Assembly: GCA_965276675.1 (NCBI GenBank)
Contig: OZ255624.1
Span: 4,340,001-4,404,000 of the forward strand
Reading direction: 5' to 3'
Origin: G965276675 sp965276675
Lineage (GTDB): Bacteria > Acidobacteriota > Terriglobia > Terriglobales > Acidobacteriaceae
Length of the DNA stretch: 64,000 nt
Part shown: one piece after another, positions 44,565 through 53,604 of the stretch
How the letters are laid out: the number at the start of each line of letters is the position of its first letter
Numbering within the stretch: position 1 is the first letter of the stretch
Program-made: the position numbers and the translations under genes
The notes under the pieces: model-generated
The model's input: only the letters and a program-made list of their open reading frames with translations
Told to the model about the DNA's origin: nothing
The model's database searches: none

Positions 44565-45416
44565 TTACTCCGACTTCTGATGAAAGACGGCGCTGTTGAT
44601 ATCTGGCCAAAATTCTTTCACTACAAACGTTCCTCCATCGATCAGAACGCTCGTAAGCCAGCGTTGCCCTGTTTTTGTCCAGGTCCGATACTGACCCGGA
44701 TAATACGCTGAGGAGATGCCAGCGGCAGCACCAGCGCCAACGATCTCTGAGGCGTTAAATGTCTCCCCGCCGCCATCCGTCCGAGTGATAAGTGTGCGCG
44801 TGAAGGAGTATGCGGTCCGCTTTAGAAGATTGCCATGACCGAGCGTGTAGTAGCGGTTGTCCTGGCGAAGCACTGCCGGAAGAATCCCCTCCACAAGAAT
44901 GTTTTCGTCCGTACTGTCGGCGAAAGTGTGCCAGTAATAACGGCCAAATCCGGCCGCGCCCTGGTGAAACTCCGGATACGCTTTTGTAGCTTGGCTGATG
45001 CCTGCCTGGACGCCGACAAAGATGAACGCTGAGTAATCAAAGCTATCCAGAAATGCCGTCTTAAACTTCTCCTTCGGGCTCTCAGGAGGAAGCTTGGTAT
45101 CGGCACTCACGGCGCGGAAATTTGGAACAATTCCCAGGATGCGCTTGGTTTGCTTCGGTCCGGTTTGATTCGGCCCTGTGCCTTGGCTTCCCTGTACACC
45201 TGCGGACGATGAACTTTGCGGGTCCGTTCCGCTCCCCTGGACTGCCTCGGGCGCGTCGGGCAGCGCCTCCGTCCCTGAAACGCTAGAGTGCACCTCTGGC
45301 GCCGCGTTTAGCGCCAGATCCTTTTGCGCTGTCTGCGCTTTCGCTATGGTCGTCACGAAAACTGACAAGCAGCCTGCGAGAGTAGCCATTCTCCACATCC
45401 AGTGCTTGGATCCCAT
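44565..45416 (-). CDS. Conserved acidobacterial secreted protein, function unknown
   Basis: A 283-residue protein from ATG 45416; a TTG 13 codons upstream is a weaker alternative. The signal peptide MGSKHWMWRMATLAGCLSVF is followed by a Ser/Gly/Gln-rich linker. The core SPKEKFKTAFLDSFDYSAFIF, YYWHTFADSTDENI, RQDNRYYTLGHGNLLKRTAYS, NASEIVGAGAAAGISSAYYPG and WLTSVLIDGGTFVVKEFWPDIN matches a family I recall from many Terriglobia genomes. An outer-membrane location seems likely. No function is assigned. Confidence 0.7.
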   Translation of the reverse strand: MGSKHWMWRMATLAGCLSVFVTTIAKAQTAQKDLALNAAPEVHSSVSGTEALPDAPEAVQGSGTDPQSSSSAGVQGSQGTGPNQTGPKQTKRILGIVPNFRAVSADTKLPPESPKEKFKTAFLDSFDYSAFIFVGVQAGISQATKAYPEFHQGAAGFGRYYWHTFADSTDENILVEGILPAVLRQDNRYYTLGHGNLLKRTAYSFTRTLITRTDGGGETFNASEIVGAGAAAGISSAYYPGQYRTWTKTGQRWLTSVLIDGGTFVVKEFWPDINSAVFHQKSE

Positions 45417-45693
45417 ATGCAGTCTTGGATTCTCATGGAAGCTAAGCGGCTGCAAAAAGCTATTCGGGCACCGCGAAGAAATCTTTCTGAGACTTTTCGT
45501 CCCGCGTTTCAGCTCTGCAACTTTCGGATGCTGTAGTTCGTCCGCTGTGCGGCTAGACCATTTTCAGGGTTACTTCGGCTCGCGCGGAGACCACCCGATA
45601 TGGCCGTTCCCCCACCCCACCAAGCATGCTTGCTGGGACCCGATTCGAAGAACAATCACGTTCACCTCTGGTCTACCATTACCCTTAAATGGT

Positions 45694-46872
45694 CTATCCA
45701 AGCGCACGCTGAAGCGAGGCCAATCCGTCATGGATGGTCTCGGGGGAGGTCGCGTAACCAAAGCGCACATGCCCCTCACCCTGGTTCCCAAAGACCACGC
45801 CAGGAATCGTCGCGACATGGGCCCGCTCCAGCAACATGGCAGCAGCTTTCCGGCTGTCCTTGCTGAGCTTTCGCACATCGGGAAAAGCGTAAAAGGCGCC
45901 TGCTGGCAGCGCGCACTCTAGCCCCAGAGCATTCAATCCGTTCACTAGTAAGTCGCGACGCTCGCGGTACTCCAGCCGCCGTGCTTTCAGCCATTCCTCG
46001 GGCGTTTCAAGCGCGCGAAGCGCAGCCCATTGCAGCATGGTTGGCACGCCATTGGTGGAATACAACACTAACTTCTTCAGCCCTGTCATGAAGGGTTCAC
46101 CCGCGACGGCGTAGCCCACGCGCCAGCCCGTCATGGCATAGCTCTTCGAAAACGTATAGGCCGAGATGGTCCTTTCCGCCATTCCGGGCAGAGCGGCAAT
46201 CGAAACATGCTCACCGTCATAGACCAGATCTTCATATGCCTCATCGGCAACAACAACCAGATCGTGCCTGATCGCGAACGCTGCAACCTCTTCCGCCTCC
46301 GCTCGCGAGAACACGGTTCCACTCGGGTTCTGCGGCGTATTGTAGTAGATCATCCGCGTGCATGCGGTAGTGAGCTGCTCCAGAGTGGCCGTAATTCCGT
46401 TCCGCCGCGCAGCAGCAGTCGATACAAACAATGGCCGCGCCTGTGCGCCAGTGATCATGTCGCGAATCGGCGTCCAATACGGCGAAAACAGCAGAACATC
46501 ATCGCCGGCATCGAGCACGGATTGGAACGCAACGTAAAGCGCTTGCGCTCCACCGACGGTCACGATTACATCGTCAGCACTGACGTGCAAACCGTTCTTA
46601 CGGCGTAGCTTCTCGGCAAGCGCCTCGCGCAACGGCTCAATGCCGGACGAGGGCGCATATTTAGTCTTATTATCCGCGGTAGCTTCGGCCAAGGACTGCT
46701 TTACGGCATCCGGAGTATCGAAGCATGGTTCGCCTCCGTGGAAGGCGAAGACCTTCTGCCCAGAGGCCCGCAGCTCCATGATCTTGTTACGAATCTGCAC
46801 AATATCAGAAAATCCAACTTCATCCAGCCGCTTGGCCAGACGCATCCCGCTCCGCTTTGTTAGTACTGCCAT
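45694..46872 (-). CDS. PLP-dependent class I/II aminotransferase
   Basis: A 392-residue protein. Fold-type I features are visible: KYAPSSGIEPLREALAEKL, TVGGAQALY, YYNTPQNPSGTVFS, VVADEAYEDLVYD, the PLP lysine in YTFSKSYAMTGWRVGY, and the substrate-carboxylate Arg in GHVRFGYATS. It resembles AspC/AAT-like aminotransferases of subgroup I-gamma; the specific amino acid is not determinable. The 240 bp between it and the preceding gene (45417-45693) holds no gene I can support. Confidence 0.9.
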   Translation of the reverse strand: MAVLTKRSGMRLAKRLDEVGFSDIVQIRNKIMELRASGQKVFAFHGGEPCFDTPDAVKQSLAEATADNKTKYAPSSGIEPLREALAEKLRRKNGLHVSADDVIVTVGGAQALYVAFQSVLDAGDDVLLFSPYWTPIRDMITGAQARPLFVSTAAARRNGITATLEQLTTACTRMIYYNTPQNPSGTVFSRAEAEEVAAFAIRHDLVVVADEAYEDLVYDGEHVSIAALPGMAERTISAYTFSKSYAMTGWRVGYAVAGEPFMTGLKKLVLYSTNGVPTMLQWAALRALETPEEWLKARRLEYRERRDLLVNGLNALGLECALPAGAFYAFPDVRKLSKDSRKAAAMLLERAHVATIPGVVFGNQGEGHVRFGYATSPETIHDGLASLQRALG

Positions 46873-46967
46873 CTTACCCTCGGTTTTCGAGCGAACGTAT
46901 ATTTGCGAAACGTACCAGAGTACGGCCTCGCAACGTTAGCTGTCACTCCTTCACTGGAGGGAAGCAG

Positions 46968-46997
46968 ATGCGGTGGCCCAGTGCTATTCTGCGCTGA
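46968..46997 (+). CDS. Nine-residue upstream ORF overlapping the next gene
   Basis: ATG 46968 has GGAGG with good spacing and encodes MRWPSAILR. Its TGA (46995-46997) overlaps the ATG of the 57-residue membrane protein (TGATG). It may serve to bring ribosomes to a start that lacks its own binding site. Confidence 0.35.
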   Translation: MRWPSAILR

Positions 46998-47170
46998 TGC
47001 GTCGCTACTTCGTCTGGTATGGGCTCGCGGTTCTCTGGGTAGTGATCGCGGTTATAGGATGGATCCGGCACCACTCGGCGCAGGCTGCTCTCCCGGCCCT
47101 TTTCGCCTGCTGCTTCTTTGCCGTTGGCCTGTACATCCGGCGCCGCGACAAGTCGCACCTGCGCCGATGA
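46997..47170 (+). CDS. Small two-helix membrane protein
   Basis: 57 residues starting MRRYFVWYGLAVLWVVIAVIGW. Two hydrophobic segments (residues 5-23 and about 33-48) are separated by a short polar loop, with a basic C-terminal end RRRDKSHLRR. It ends 7 bp before the convergent hisA stop. The function is unknown, and a chance ORF cannot be excluded. Confidence 0.5.
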   Translation: MRRYFVWYGLAVLWVVIAVIGWIRHHSAQAALPALFACCFFAVGLYIRRRDKSHLRR

Positions 47171-47177
47171 CGTCCAG

Positions 47178-47888
47178 CTAAACAGCAAGCAATCCGGAAT
47201 ACACCGCCATCCCCGCTACAGCATCTACGTCCATTGCTGCCAGCGCGTTGATCTCGCTCTGCTCGCGAATACCACCTGCCACGATCAGCTGACGTTGCGT
47301 TACCGCGCGCAGCTGGGCTGCGATCTCCAGCGGAAAACCCTGCATCGTGCCCTCGCGGTCAATGTGCGTGTATAGAAACGCTGCGCAATGCGATTCCAGC
47401 TCACCGATAGCCTCTTCCGGCGAGAGCTCGACCTGCTCCTTCCATCCCTTCACTGCAACTCGGCCTGCACGCGCATCCACGCTGAAGACCAGTTGCTCGC
47501 GCCCAAGCTTCTCCGCAAGCTCCTGAGCGAACCCAGTGCGCACCAATTTATTTTCAGACACGGACACGTAATCGCTCGGCTGTTGCTCCGTAAAGAGAGC
47601 AGAGCCGATGATCACGCGCCTAGCTCCCGCCGCGAGCAGCTCTCGGCCGCGCGCAATGGAGTAGACCCCGCCCCCTATCTGGCACGGAAGCCTCTGCGAG
47701 ATCTGCTCGATCAGCGCACGGTTGTCGCCCTGGCGCATCGCTGCATCAAGATCGATCAGCTGCACCATCGGGTAACCCGCGAACCGCTCGATCCAATGGT
47801 CGAAGTCATCAAAGGCGAGCTTCAGCTCTGCCCCGCGGACCAACTGCACAATCCGGCCGCCCATCAGGTCGATCGAGGGAATCAGCAT
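47178..47888 (-). CDS. hisA: HisA isomerase (ProFAR isomerase)
   Basis: A 236-residue TIM barrel. The N-terminal SIDLMGGRIVQLVRGAE carries the first catalytic Asp (the family more often has DLKDG), and FSVDARAG the second. It converts ProFAR to PRFAR, step four of histidine synthesis. Its start overlaps hisF by 7 bases. It is the last gene of the operon. Confidence 0.93.
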   Translation of the reverse strand: MLIPSIDLMGGRIVQLVRGAELKLAFDDFDHWIERFAGYPMVQLIDLDAAMRQGDNRALIEQISQRLPCQIGGGVYSIARGRELLAAGARRVIIGSALFTEQQPSDYVSVSENKLVRTGFAQELAEKLGREQLVFSVDARAGRVAVKGWKEQVELSPEEAIGELESHCAAFLYTHIDREGTMQGFPLEIAAQLRAVTQRQLIVAGGIREQSEINALAAMDVDAVAGMAVYSGLLAV

Positions 47889-48658
47889 GGCAGCCGCACC
47901 GGAATCTGCTGCTCTGCCAACGCCTGCTTGAGCTCACGGACATTGGCGATGCCGAAATGAAAGATGCTGGCGGCCAGCGCCGCATCCGCTTTTCCTGATC
48001 GAAAGACCTCGGCAAAGTGATCCGCATTGCCAGCTCCGCCTGACGCGATCACCGGAATTCTGACCGACTCGCTCACACGCGCGGTCAGCGCGCAGTCAAA
48101 GCCGGCCCGGGTGCCGTCGGCATCCATGGAGGTAAGCAGGATCTCGCCAGCGCCGCGATCTTCTGCCTCGCGCGCCCACTCAAGCACGCGCCGCCCCGTT
48201 AGCACGCGTCCTCCACCGACAAGTACCTCGGCTTGCGAGACATCGGCGTTGCCACCCACTCGGCGCGCGTCGATGGCGACGACCACAGCCTGCGCACCGA
48301 AGCTCCTGCCTACCTCGTCGATGAGCGCCGGCGTGCTGATGGCAGCTGAATTCACACTAATCTTATCCGCGCCTGCATCGAAGACCGCCGCAGCATCCGC
48401 TGCCGAGCGGACACCGCCACCGACCGTAAAGGGCACGAACAGCTCGCGCGCCGTGCGCCGCACCGTGTCTACCAGGGTTTTGCGGCCCTCGTGCGTCGCG
48501 GTTATATCGAGCAGCACGATCTCATCCGCGCCGGCAACAGCGTGGCGTCGCGCAAGCTCTGCGGGGTCGCCCGCATCAAGCAGGTCTACGAAACGAACTC
48601 CCTTGACGACGCGGCCATCCTTTACATCCAGGCAGGCGATGATGCGTTTTGTCAGCAT
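47882..48658 (-). CDS. hisF: Imidazole glycerol phosphate synthase, cyclase subunit
   Basis: A 258-residue protein from ATG 48658 (MLTKRIIACLDVKDGRVVKGVRF), which holds the catalytic Asp11. The second catalytic Asp is in VVAIDARRVGG. The frame is open 32 codons upstream within hisH. With HisH it makes IGP and AICAR. It overlaps both neighbours by 7 bases. Confidence 0.97.
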   Translation of the reverse strand: MLTKRIIACLDVKDGRVVKGVRFVDLLDAGDPAELARRHAVAGADEIVLLDITATHEGRKTLVDTVRRTARELFVPFTVGGGVRSAADAAAVFDAGADKISVNSAAISTPALIDEVGRSFGAQAVVVAIDARRVGGNADVSQAEVLVGGGRVLTGRRVLEWAREAEDRGAGEILLTSMDADGTRAGFDCALTARVSESVRIPVIASGGAGNADHFAEVFRSGKADAALAASIFHFGIANVRELKQALAEQQIPVRLPC

Positions 48659-49281
48659 CCATTCACGCTTCCGCCGTTCACATTCTGTATAAAGTTCCGC
48701 AGCACCCGCAATCCTGTATCTCCGGATTTCTCTGGGTGGAACTGCACTCCGCAAACATGCCCGCTCTCGACGGCGCCTGAGAATGGTCCCGCATATTCCG
48801 TAATCGCGACTGTTTTATTGATCTTCGGCGCGCGATAGGCATGCGTGTAGTAGACGAAGGCACCCTCTGCGATGCCGTCCATCAGACGCGATCTATGACC
48901 TGCCGGAGTGCACAGCTGTAACGAATTCCACCCAACGTGCGGCACTTTGACATTCCCCGCGAAGCGCTCGCATTGTCCGGGAAAGATGCCCAGACCCGGA
49001 ACATTCTTCGCCTCGGTGCTGCCCTCAAAAAGCCATTGCAACCCAACGCAAATGCCCAAGAACGGCACCCCGCGCGCGATGCTCTCTCGCACTGCTGCGG
49101 TCAGCCCTGTATCAGCCAGTAACTGAGTCGCGGCAAAGTGCCCCACACCCGGCAGAACTACCTTATCGGCCCGTCGTACAACATCGGGATCAGCCGTGAT
49201 CTGTGCGTCCTCACTCACCGTGGCGAGCGCCTTCATCACGGAGGTAAGATTGCCAGCCTTGTAGTCGATGACAGCGATCAC
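48652..49281 (-). CDS. hisH: Imidazole glycerol phosphate synthase, glutaminase subunit, GTG start
   Basis: A 209-residue class I glutamine amidotransferase. It starts at GTG 49281 (MIAVIDYKAGNLTSVMKAL); GVPFLGICVGLQWLFEGS carries the Cys nucleophile, and the HFHPEK-type motif GVQFHPEKSG carries the His and Glu. Its GTGA start overlaps the hisB stop, indicating translational coupling. Confidence 0.96.
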   Translation of the reverse strand: MIAVIDYKAGNLTSVMKALATVSEDAQITADPDVVRRADKVVLPGVGHFAATQLLADTGLTAAVRESIARGVPFLGICVGLQWLFEGSTEAKNVPGLGIFPGQCERFAGNVKVPHVGWNSLQLCTPAGHRSRLMDGIAEGAFVYYTHAYRAPKINKTVAITEYAGPFSGAVESGHVCGVQFHPEKSGDTGLRVLRNFIQNVNGGSVNGC

Positions 49282-49892
49282 AGCAGGCCCTTGGTGCTCG
49301 GCAACATATCGCCCAGCTGCTTGTCACGTGAACACGCCACGCGGAGAGCGCGCGCAAAGGCTTTGAAGAGCGCTTCAATTTTGTGGTGGTTAGAGCGGCC
49401 ATACATAGTCTTGACGTGCACATTGGCCCGCGCCCCACGCGCGAAGCCTTCGAAGAAGTCTTCGACCAGCTCAGTCTGCAAATCCCCAACATGCTGCACA
49501 GTGACCTCCGTGCTCACTACCGATGCGACGCGTCCGCTCAGGTCCACTGCAGCAATGCCGAGCGTCTCGTCCATAGGCATCAGGAAGTAGCCGGCGCGCA
49601 AGATGCCACGCTTGTCGCCCAGCGCCGTGTCGAAAGCCTCGCCCAGCGCGATGCCTACGTCCTCCACGGTATGGTGCTGGTCGACATCCAAATCGCCATC
49701 GCAGGTGAGCTCGAGATCAAAGGCGCCGTGCCGCGTAAACAGCTCCAGCATGTGGTCGAAGAAGCGGATACCGGTATGCACCTGGTATCGCCCACTACCT
49801 TCGATCGTCAGCTTAAGCAGGATCTTCGTTTCGTTTGTCTTGCGATCGATGGCCGCCGTTCTGATCGCGTGCTGCTGCTCGGCTTCGCTCAT
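49278..49892 (-). CDS. hisB: Imidazoleglycerol-phosphate dehydratase (monofunctional)
   Basis: A 204-residue protein from ATG 49892. The manganese-binding repeats are visible: HMLELFTRHGAFDL, DVDQHHTVEDVGIALGEA, and SNHHKIEALFKAFARAL. There is no HAD phosphatase domain, so the histidinol-phosphatase step must be encoded elsewhere. It overlaps hisC (ATGA). Confidence 0.97.
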   Translation of the reverse strand: MSEAEQQHAIRTAAIDRKTNETKILLKLTIEGSGRYQVHTGIRFFDHMLELFTRHGAFDLELTCDGDLDVDQHHTVEDVGIALGEAFDTALGDKRGILRAGYFLMPMDETLGIAAVDLSGRVASVVSTEVTVQHVGDLQTELVEDFFEGFARGARANVHVKTMYGRSNHHKIEALFKAFARALRVACSRDKQLGDMLPSTKGLL

Positions 49893-50974
49893 GCTCGCTC
49901 CCAACCAATTTCTTTTAGGGACGTCCGCATCGCCTCTACGCACTGCAGCATCTGCGCCCGAATTCCTACCGTGATGCGTACGCAGCCCTCACACCCCGGA
50001 TCGTTCGAACGATCGCGTGTCAGCACGCCGCGCGCAACCATCGCCTCTACGAAGGCCTTGTGCTTGGGACCGATGGCAGTCAGGACGAAGTTCGCCGCGC
50101 TCGGCCAGTGCGGGACGCCTACCGCGGAGAGCTGATCAACGAACTCCGCACGCGCCATACACACCTCTGTCACATACCAATGCAGATATGCTTCGTCGCT
50201 CAGCGCGGCGGGCAAACACGCGAGCGCGAGGTGACTCACACTGTATGGCGAAATGACGCGGCGCAGCCAGCGCATCGCCTCTTCTCCTGCAACCAGCGCG
50301 CCCAGCCGCAGCCCTGCTAAGCCGTAGGCCTTTGAAAATGTCCGCGCCACCACTAGATTTGGCAACTTGCCGATCAAATCCATCACGGTCTCGCCGTGAA
50401 AGTGGAAGTAAGCCTCATCAGACAGCACGATCGCCTGTGGCGCTCGCTCCGCAAGCGTGATGATCTGCTCCCGCGACGCAACACTGCCGGTCGGGCTATT
50501 CGGATTTGCAACCGCGATCAGCTTCGTCTCCGGGCGGATCGCAGCTAGCAATCGCTGGTACGGAAAGCTGAAATCAGCGCCAGCCGCCACCGCATCCACA
50601 CGCGCCTCGGTTGCCGACGCATACACCTCATACATGGTGTACGTCGGAACAGGCAGCAGCATGGCATCGCCACGATCCAGAAAGGCGCTGCACAGCACGT
50701 GAATGGCTTCATCAACGCCGTTGGTAAGCAGCACCTGGCCGGATCCCACGCCGAAATGAGCCGCCACCATCCTCTCCACACGCTCGCGTTCGGGATACCG
50801 CGTCAGCTCCGCCGCCGTGATCCCCCGCAGCACCTCGATCACCTTCGGCGAGCACGCCAGCGTGTTTTCGTTGAAGTCCAGCCGCATCCCATCGCGACCA
50901 TCCAGCGGCGGATGGTACTCTTTCATCTTCGCCACAGCGGCGCGCGGCTTTGGAGCGGTCACCACGTTAGACAT
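49889..50974 (-). CDS. hisC: Histidinol-phosphate aminotransferase
   Basis: A 361-residue PLP enzyme. FNENTLACSPKVIEVL near the N-terminus, PNSPTGSVASREQI, VLSDEAYFHFHG and the PLP lysine in VVARTFSKAYGLAGLRLG identify HisC. It transaminates imidazole acetol phosphate. Start ATG 50974 overlaps the hisD stop by 8 bases. Confidence 0.95.
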   Translation of the reverse strand: MSNVVTAPKPRAAVAKMKEYHPPLDGRDGMRLDFNENTLACSPKVIEVLRGITAAELTRYPERERVERMVAAHFGVGSGQVLLTNGVDEAIHVLCSAFLDRGDAMLLPVPTYTMYEVYASATEARVDAVAAGADFSFPYQRLLAAIRPETKLIAVANPNSPTGSVASREQIITLAERAPQAIVLSDEAYFHFHGETVMDLIGKLPNLVVARTFSKAYGLAGLRLGALVAGEEAMRWLRRVISPYSVSHLALACLPAALSDEAYLHWYVTEVCMARAEFVDQLSAVGVPHWPSAANFVLTAIGPKHKAFVEAMVARGVLTRDRSNDPGCEGCVRITVGIRAQMLQCVEAMRTSLKEIGWERA

Positions 50975-52235
50975 TTACGCCTCGCACCCGGATGGCCTCT
51001 GCATGCCCACTCAGCCCCTCGGCTTCCGCAAGCGCGACTGCGTGATGACCCAGACGGGCAAGGCCATCAGCCGAGTACTCCTGCACCGTGATCAGCTTCA
51101 CGTAGTCCAGCACGCTCAGGCCTCCCCGGACACGGGCGATACCGCCGGTAGGCAGCGTGTGGTTCGGTCCGGAGATGTAGTCGCCCAGCGGCTGAGCAGA
51201 CCAGTGGCCCACAAAAACTGAGCCGGCGCTCTTTACCCAAGTCAGGTCTGCCTCGCTGTCCACCGTCAGGTGCTCTGGCACCAGGCGATTCGTGATCTGG
51301 TGCGTTTCTGTAACTGATCCGGCGACGAACACATATCCATTCTCCGCCAGCGCTTCTTTTGCAACAGGGTTGGTCTTCGCCTGACGGTTGGTCTCGGCGG
51401 CCACGCGCTTCGCCAGCTTCTTGTTTGATGTGACAAAGATCGCCAGCGCTTCGGGGTCATGCTCCGCTTGCGCTACCAGATCTGCCGCGATTGCAGTGGG
51501 GTTTCCCTGCTCGCTAGTGACTACAATCTCCGTCGGACCGGCCAGCATATCGATGCCGCAGTCGAAAGCCACCAATTTCTTCGCCGCCGTGACATAAAGA
51601 TTGCCCGGCCCAACGATCTTGTCGACGCACGGAATGCTCGCCGTGCCATAGGCCAGCGCCGCCACGGCTTGTGCACCGCCGATCTGAAAGAAGTGCTCAA
51701 TCCGCAGCAGGTGCGCGGCGGCTAGTGTCTCGCGCGCAGGTTTTGGCGACACCACCACAATTTTCTTCACCCCGGCCACATGCGCAGGAATCACCGTCAT
51801 CAACAGTGTTGACGGCAGTGGATGACGCCCGCTCGGCACATAACAGCCCACCGCATCGAGCGGCCGTACGCGCTGCCCAGTCGTCACGCCCGGCGTCAAC
51901 TCGCAGCTCCATTCCTGCGGCATCTGCCGGTAGGCAAAATCGGCGATGTTGGCTGCGGCTATCTCCATCGCTTCGCGAAGGACGGCAGGCGTCTCCTCCC
52001 ATGCCTGCCGCATCGCCTCTCGCGAGATATGTACCTGTAACTGTTGCGATACGCCATCGAACTTCTCGCGATACCGAAGAAGCGCCTTATCGCCGTTCTT
52101 TTGCACATCGCGAACGATGCGCTCGACGGCCGGCATTACGCGTTGCAGGCTGGAAGTGCCGCGCTCTTCCAGCTCATGCAGCAACAGCTCCAGCCTCTTC
52201 GCCCCGCGACTACCTCTTCCGTCTATCAGCTTCAT
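50967..52235 (-). CDS. hisD: Histidinol dehydrogenase
   Basis: A 422-residue zinc enzyme. VGCYVPSGRHPLPSTLLMTVIPA, DMLAGPTEIVV, DLVAQAEHDPEA (zinc ligands), RLVPEHLTVDSE and SGPNHTLPTGG are intact. It performs the last two oxidations from histidinol to histidine. A 15-bp gap separates it from hisG, the only non-overlapping junction in the operon. Confidence 0.97.
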   Translation of the reverse strand: MKLIDGRGSRGAKRLELLLHELEERGTSSLQRVMPAVERIVRDVQKNGDKALLRYREKFDGVSQQLQVHISREAMRQAWEETPAVLREAMEIAAANIADFAYRQMPQEWSCELTPGVTTGQRVRPLDAVGCYVPSGRHPLPSTLLMTVIPAHVAGVKKIVVVSPKPARETLAAAHLLRIEHFFQIGGAQAVAALAYGTASIPCVDKIVGPGNLYVTAAKKLVAFDCGIDMLAGPTEIVVTSEQGNPTAIAADLVAQAEHDPEALAIFVTSNKKLAKRVAAETNRQAKTNPVAKEALAENGYVFVAGSVTETHQITNRLVPEHLTVDSEADLTWVKSAGSVFVGHWSAQPLGDYISGPNHTLPTGGIARVRGGLSVLDYVKLITVQEYSADGLARLGHHAVALAEAEGLSGHAEAIRVRGVNV

Positions 52236-52250
52236 GCGCTCCGTCCTTGC

Positions 52251-53138
52251 CTACAGGACTACCTTATTCAGCGGATATTCCACAATACCGGTCGCGTGCG
52301 CCGCCTTCAGCTTGGGCAGCACATCCCGCACCACGCCTTCTTCCAGAATCGTATTCACCGCCACCCACTCGGGATCGCGCAAGGATGAGACGGTCGGCGA
52401 ATTGAGCGCGGGCAGCACCTGCAATACTTTTTCCAGATTCGCCTTCCGCACGTTGAGCATCAGCCCTACCTGCCCCAGGGCGGCAATCGCGCCCTTCAGC
52501 ATCAGCGCAAGGTTCCCAATCTTCTCCCGCTTCCAGCTATCGCCCATCGCATGACTATTCGCGATCAAATGAGTCTCGCTCTCCATCACGGTATCAATAA
52601 TGCGTAGGCGGTTCGCGCGCAAGGAACTACCCGTCTCCGTGATCTCGACGACGGCATCAGCAAGCGTCGGTGGCTTCACCTCGGTCGCGCCCCAGCTGAA
52701 CTCGACATTGACGGGTACCTGCCTCTGCGCGAAGTAGCGCTTGGTGACCTCGACCAGCTCTGTCGCAATCGTCCTTCCCGCGAGATCCTCTGCACGGGTA
52801 AACGGAGACTCGTCCGGAACGGCCAGCACCCAGCGCACTTTGGTACGGCTCTGTTTGGCATACGTCAGGCTGGTTACACTCTCGACGTGCAGCCCGCTCT
52901 CCACCACCCAGTCGATGCCCGTCAGACCCGCATCTAAAACGCCCTTCTCCACATAGCGCGCCATTTCCTGCGCGCGAATCAGCATGCACTCGATCTCGGC
53001 GTCGTCGATGGTCGGGAAATAGGACCGGCCATTCGCGTAAATGCGCCAGCCGGCGCGTTCAAACAGCGCGATGGTGGCGTCCTGCAGGCTGCCCTTTGGG
53101 ATCCCCAGCTTGAGCTTTCTACTCTCGGCTGCGCTCAC
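52251..53138 (-). CDS. hisG: ATP phosphoribosyltransferase, long form, GTG start
   Basis: A 295-residue HisG-L starting at GTG 53138 (MSAAESRKLKLGIPKGSLQDATIALFERAG). Catalytic-domain motifs include AGLTGIDWVVES and DAVVEITETGSSLRANRLR. The C-terminal 75 residues (GLMLNVRKANLEKVLQVLPALNSPTVS...) form the ACT-like regulatory domain, so no HisZ is needed and feedback inhibition by histidine is expected. The GTGA overlap with the hisI stop suggests coupling. Confidence 0.96.
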   Translation of the reverse strand: MSAAESRKLKLGIPKGSLQDATIALFERAGWRIYANGRSYFPTIDDAEIECMLIRAQEMARYVEKGVLDAGLTGIDWVVESGLHVESVTSLTYAKQSRTKVRWVLAVPDESPFTRAEDLAGRTIATELVEVTKRYFAQRQVPVNVEFSWGATEVKPPTLADAVVEITETGSSLRANRLRIIDTVMESETHLIANSHAMGDSWKREKIGNLALMLKGAIAALGQVGLMLNVRKANLEKVLQVLPALNSPTVSSLRDPEWVAVNTILEEGVVRDVLPKLKAAHATGIVEYPLNKVVL

Positions 53139-53509
53139 GAGCGAACCTCCGCTGCCACCGGCTCCGGTCTTTCAAGAGCAATGGGCCGTGTGAAGCAGCT
53201 GACCGTGCCCTCGTGGCAGACCAGGCCATCGCCCTCCACCTGCACGCGAAAGAGCAGCGTGTCCTGATCGCAGTCGGTTGAGGCATCGACCACGCGCAGA
53301 CGATTGCCGCTCGTCTCACCCTTGGTCCACAGCTTGCCGCGCGTGCGGCTCCAGAACGTCACATACCCAGTCTCGCGCGTCTTGCAGTAGCTTTCTTCAT
53401 TTAGAAAACCAACCATCAGCACGTCTTTGGTCGTCGCATCCTGCACAATAGCCGGCACCAAGCCGTCCATCTTTGCGAAATGTATCTCTACCCGATCCTC
53501 TGTCATCAT
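53135..53509 (-). CDS. hisI: Phosphoribosyl-AMP cyclohydrolase
   Basis: A 124-residue protein. VTFWSRTRGKLWTKGETSGNRL, STDCDQDTLLFRV and CHEGTVSCF carry the zinc- and magnesium-binding residues. Only the HisI activity is present; the HisE pyrophosphohydrolase domain often fused to it is missing. It is the first structural gene, 41 bp after the leader terminator. The ATG at 53506 is an alternative start. Confidence 0.96.
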   Translation of the reverse strand: MMTEDRVEIHFAKMDGLVPAIVQDATTKDVLMVGFLNEESYCKTRETGYVTFWSRTRGKLWTKGETSGNRLRVVDASTDCDQDTLLFRVQVEGDGLVCHEGTVSCFTRPIALERPEPVAAEVRS

Positions 53510-53549
53510 TCGTCTCTCAGTTGCTCGCTAAAGCGCCCAGCCCACAATA

Positions 53550-53584
53550 CAAAAGCCCGCCAGTGCTCGGGGCGCCGGCGGGCT
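53550..53584 (-). terminator. his attenuator terminator hairpin
   Basis: AGCCCGCC (53584-53577 on the minus strand) pairs with GGCGGGCT (53561-53554), followed by TTTTGTATTGT. It lies between the His-rich leader ORF and hisI. The loop side contains CGCCCC and CCGAG, which could pair instead with TGGGCG and CTCGG in the end of the leader ORF, a possible antiterminator. Confidence 0.8.
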
Positions 53585-53604
53585 CATTCTTCGATCTCGT
53601 TTCG

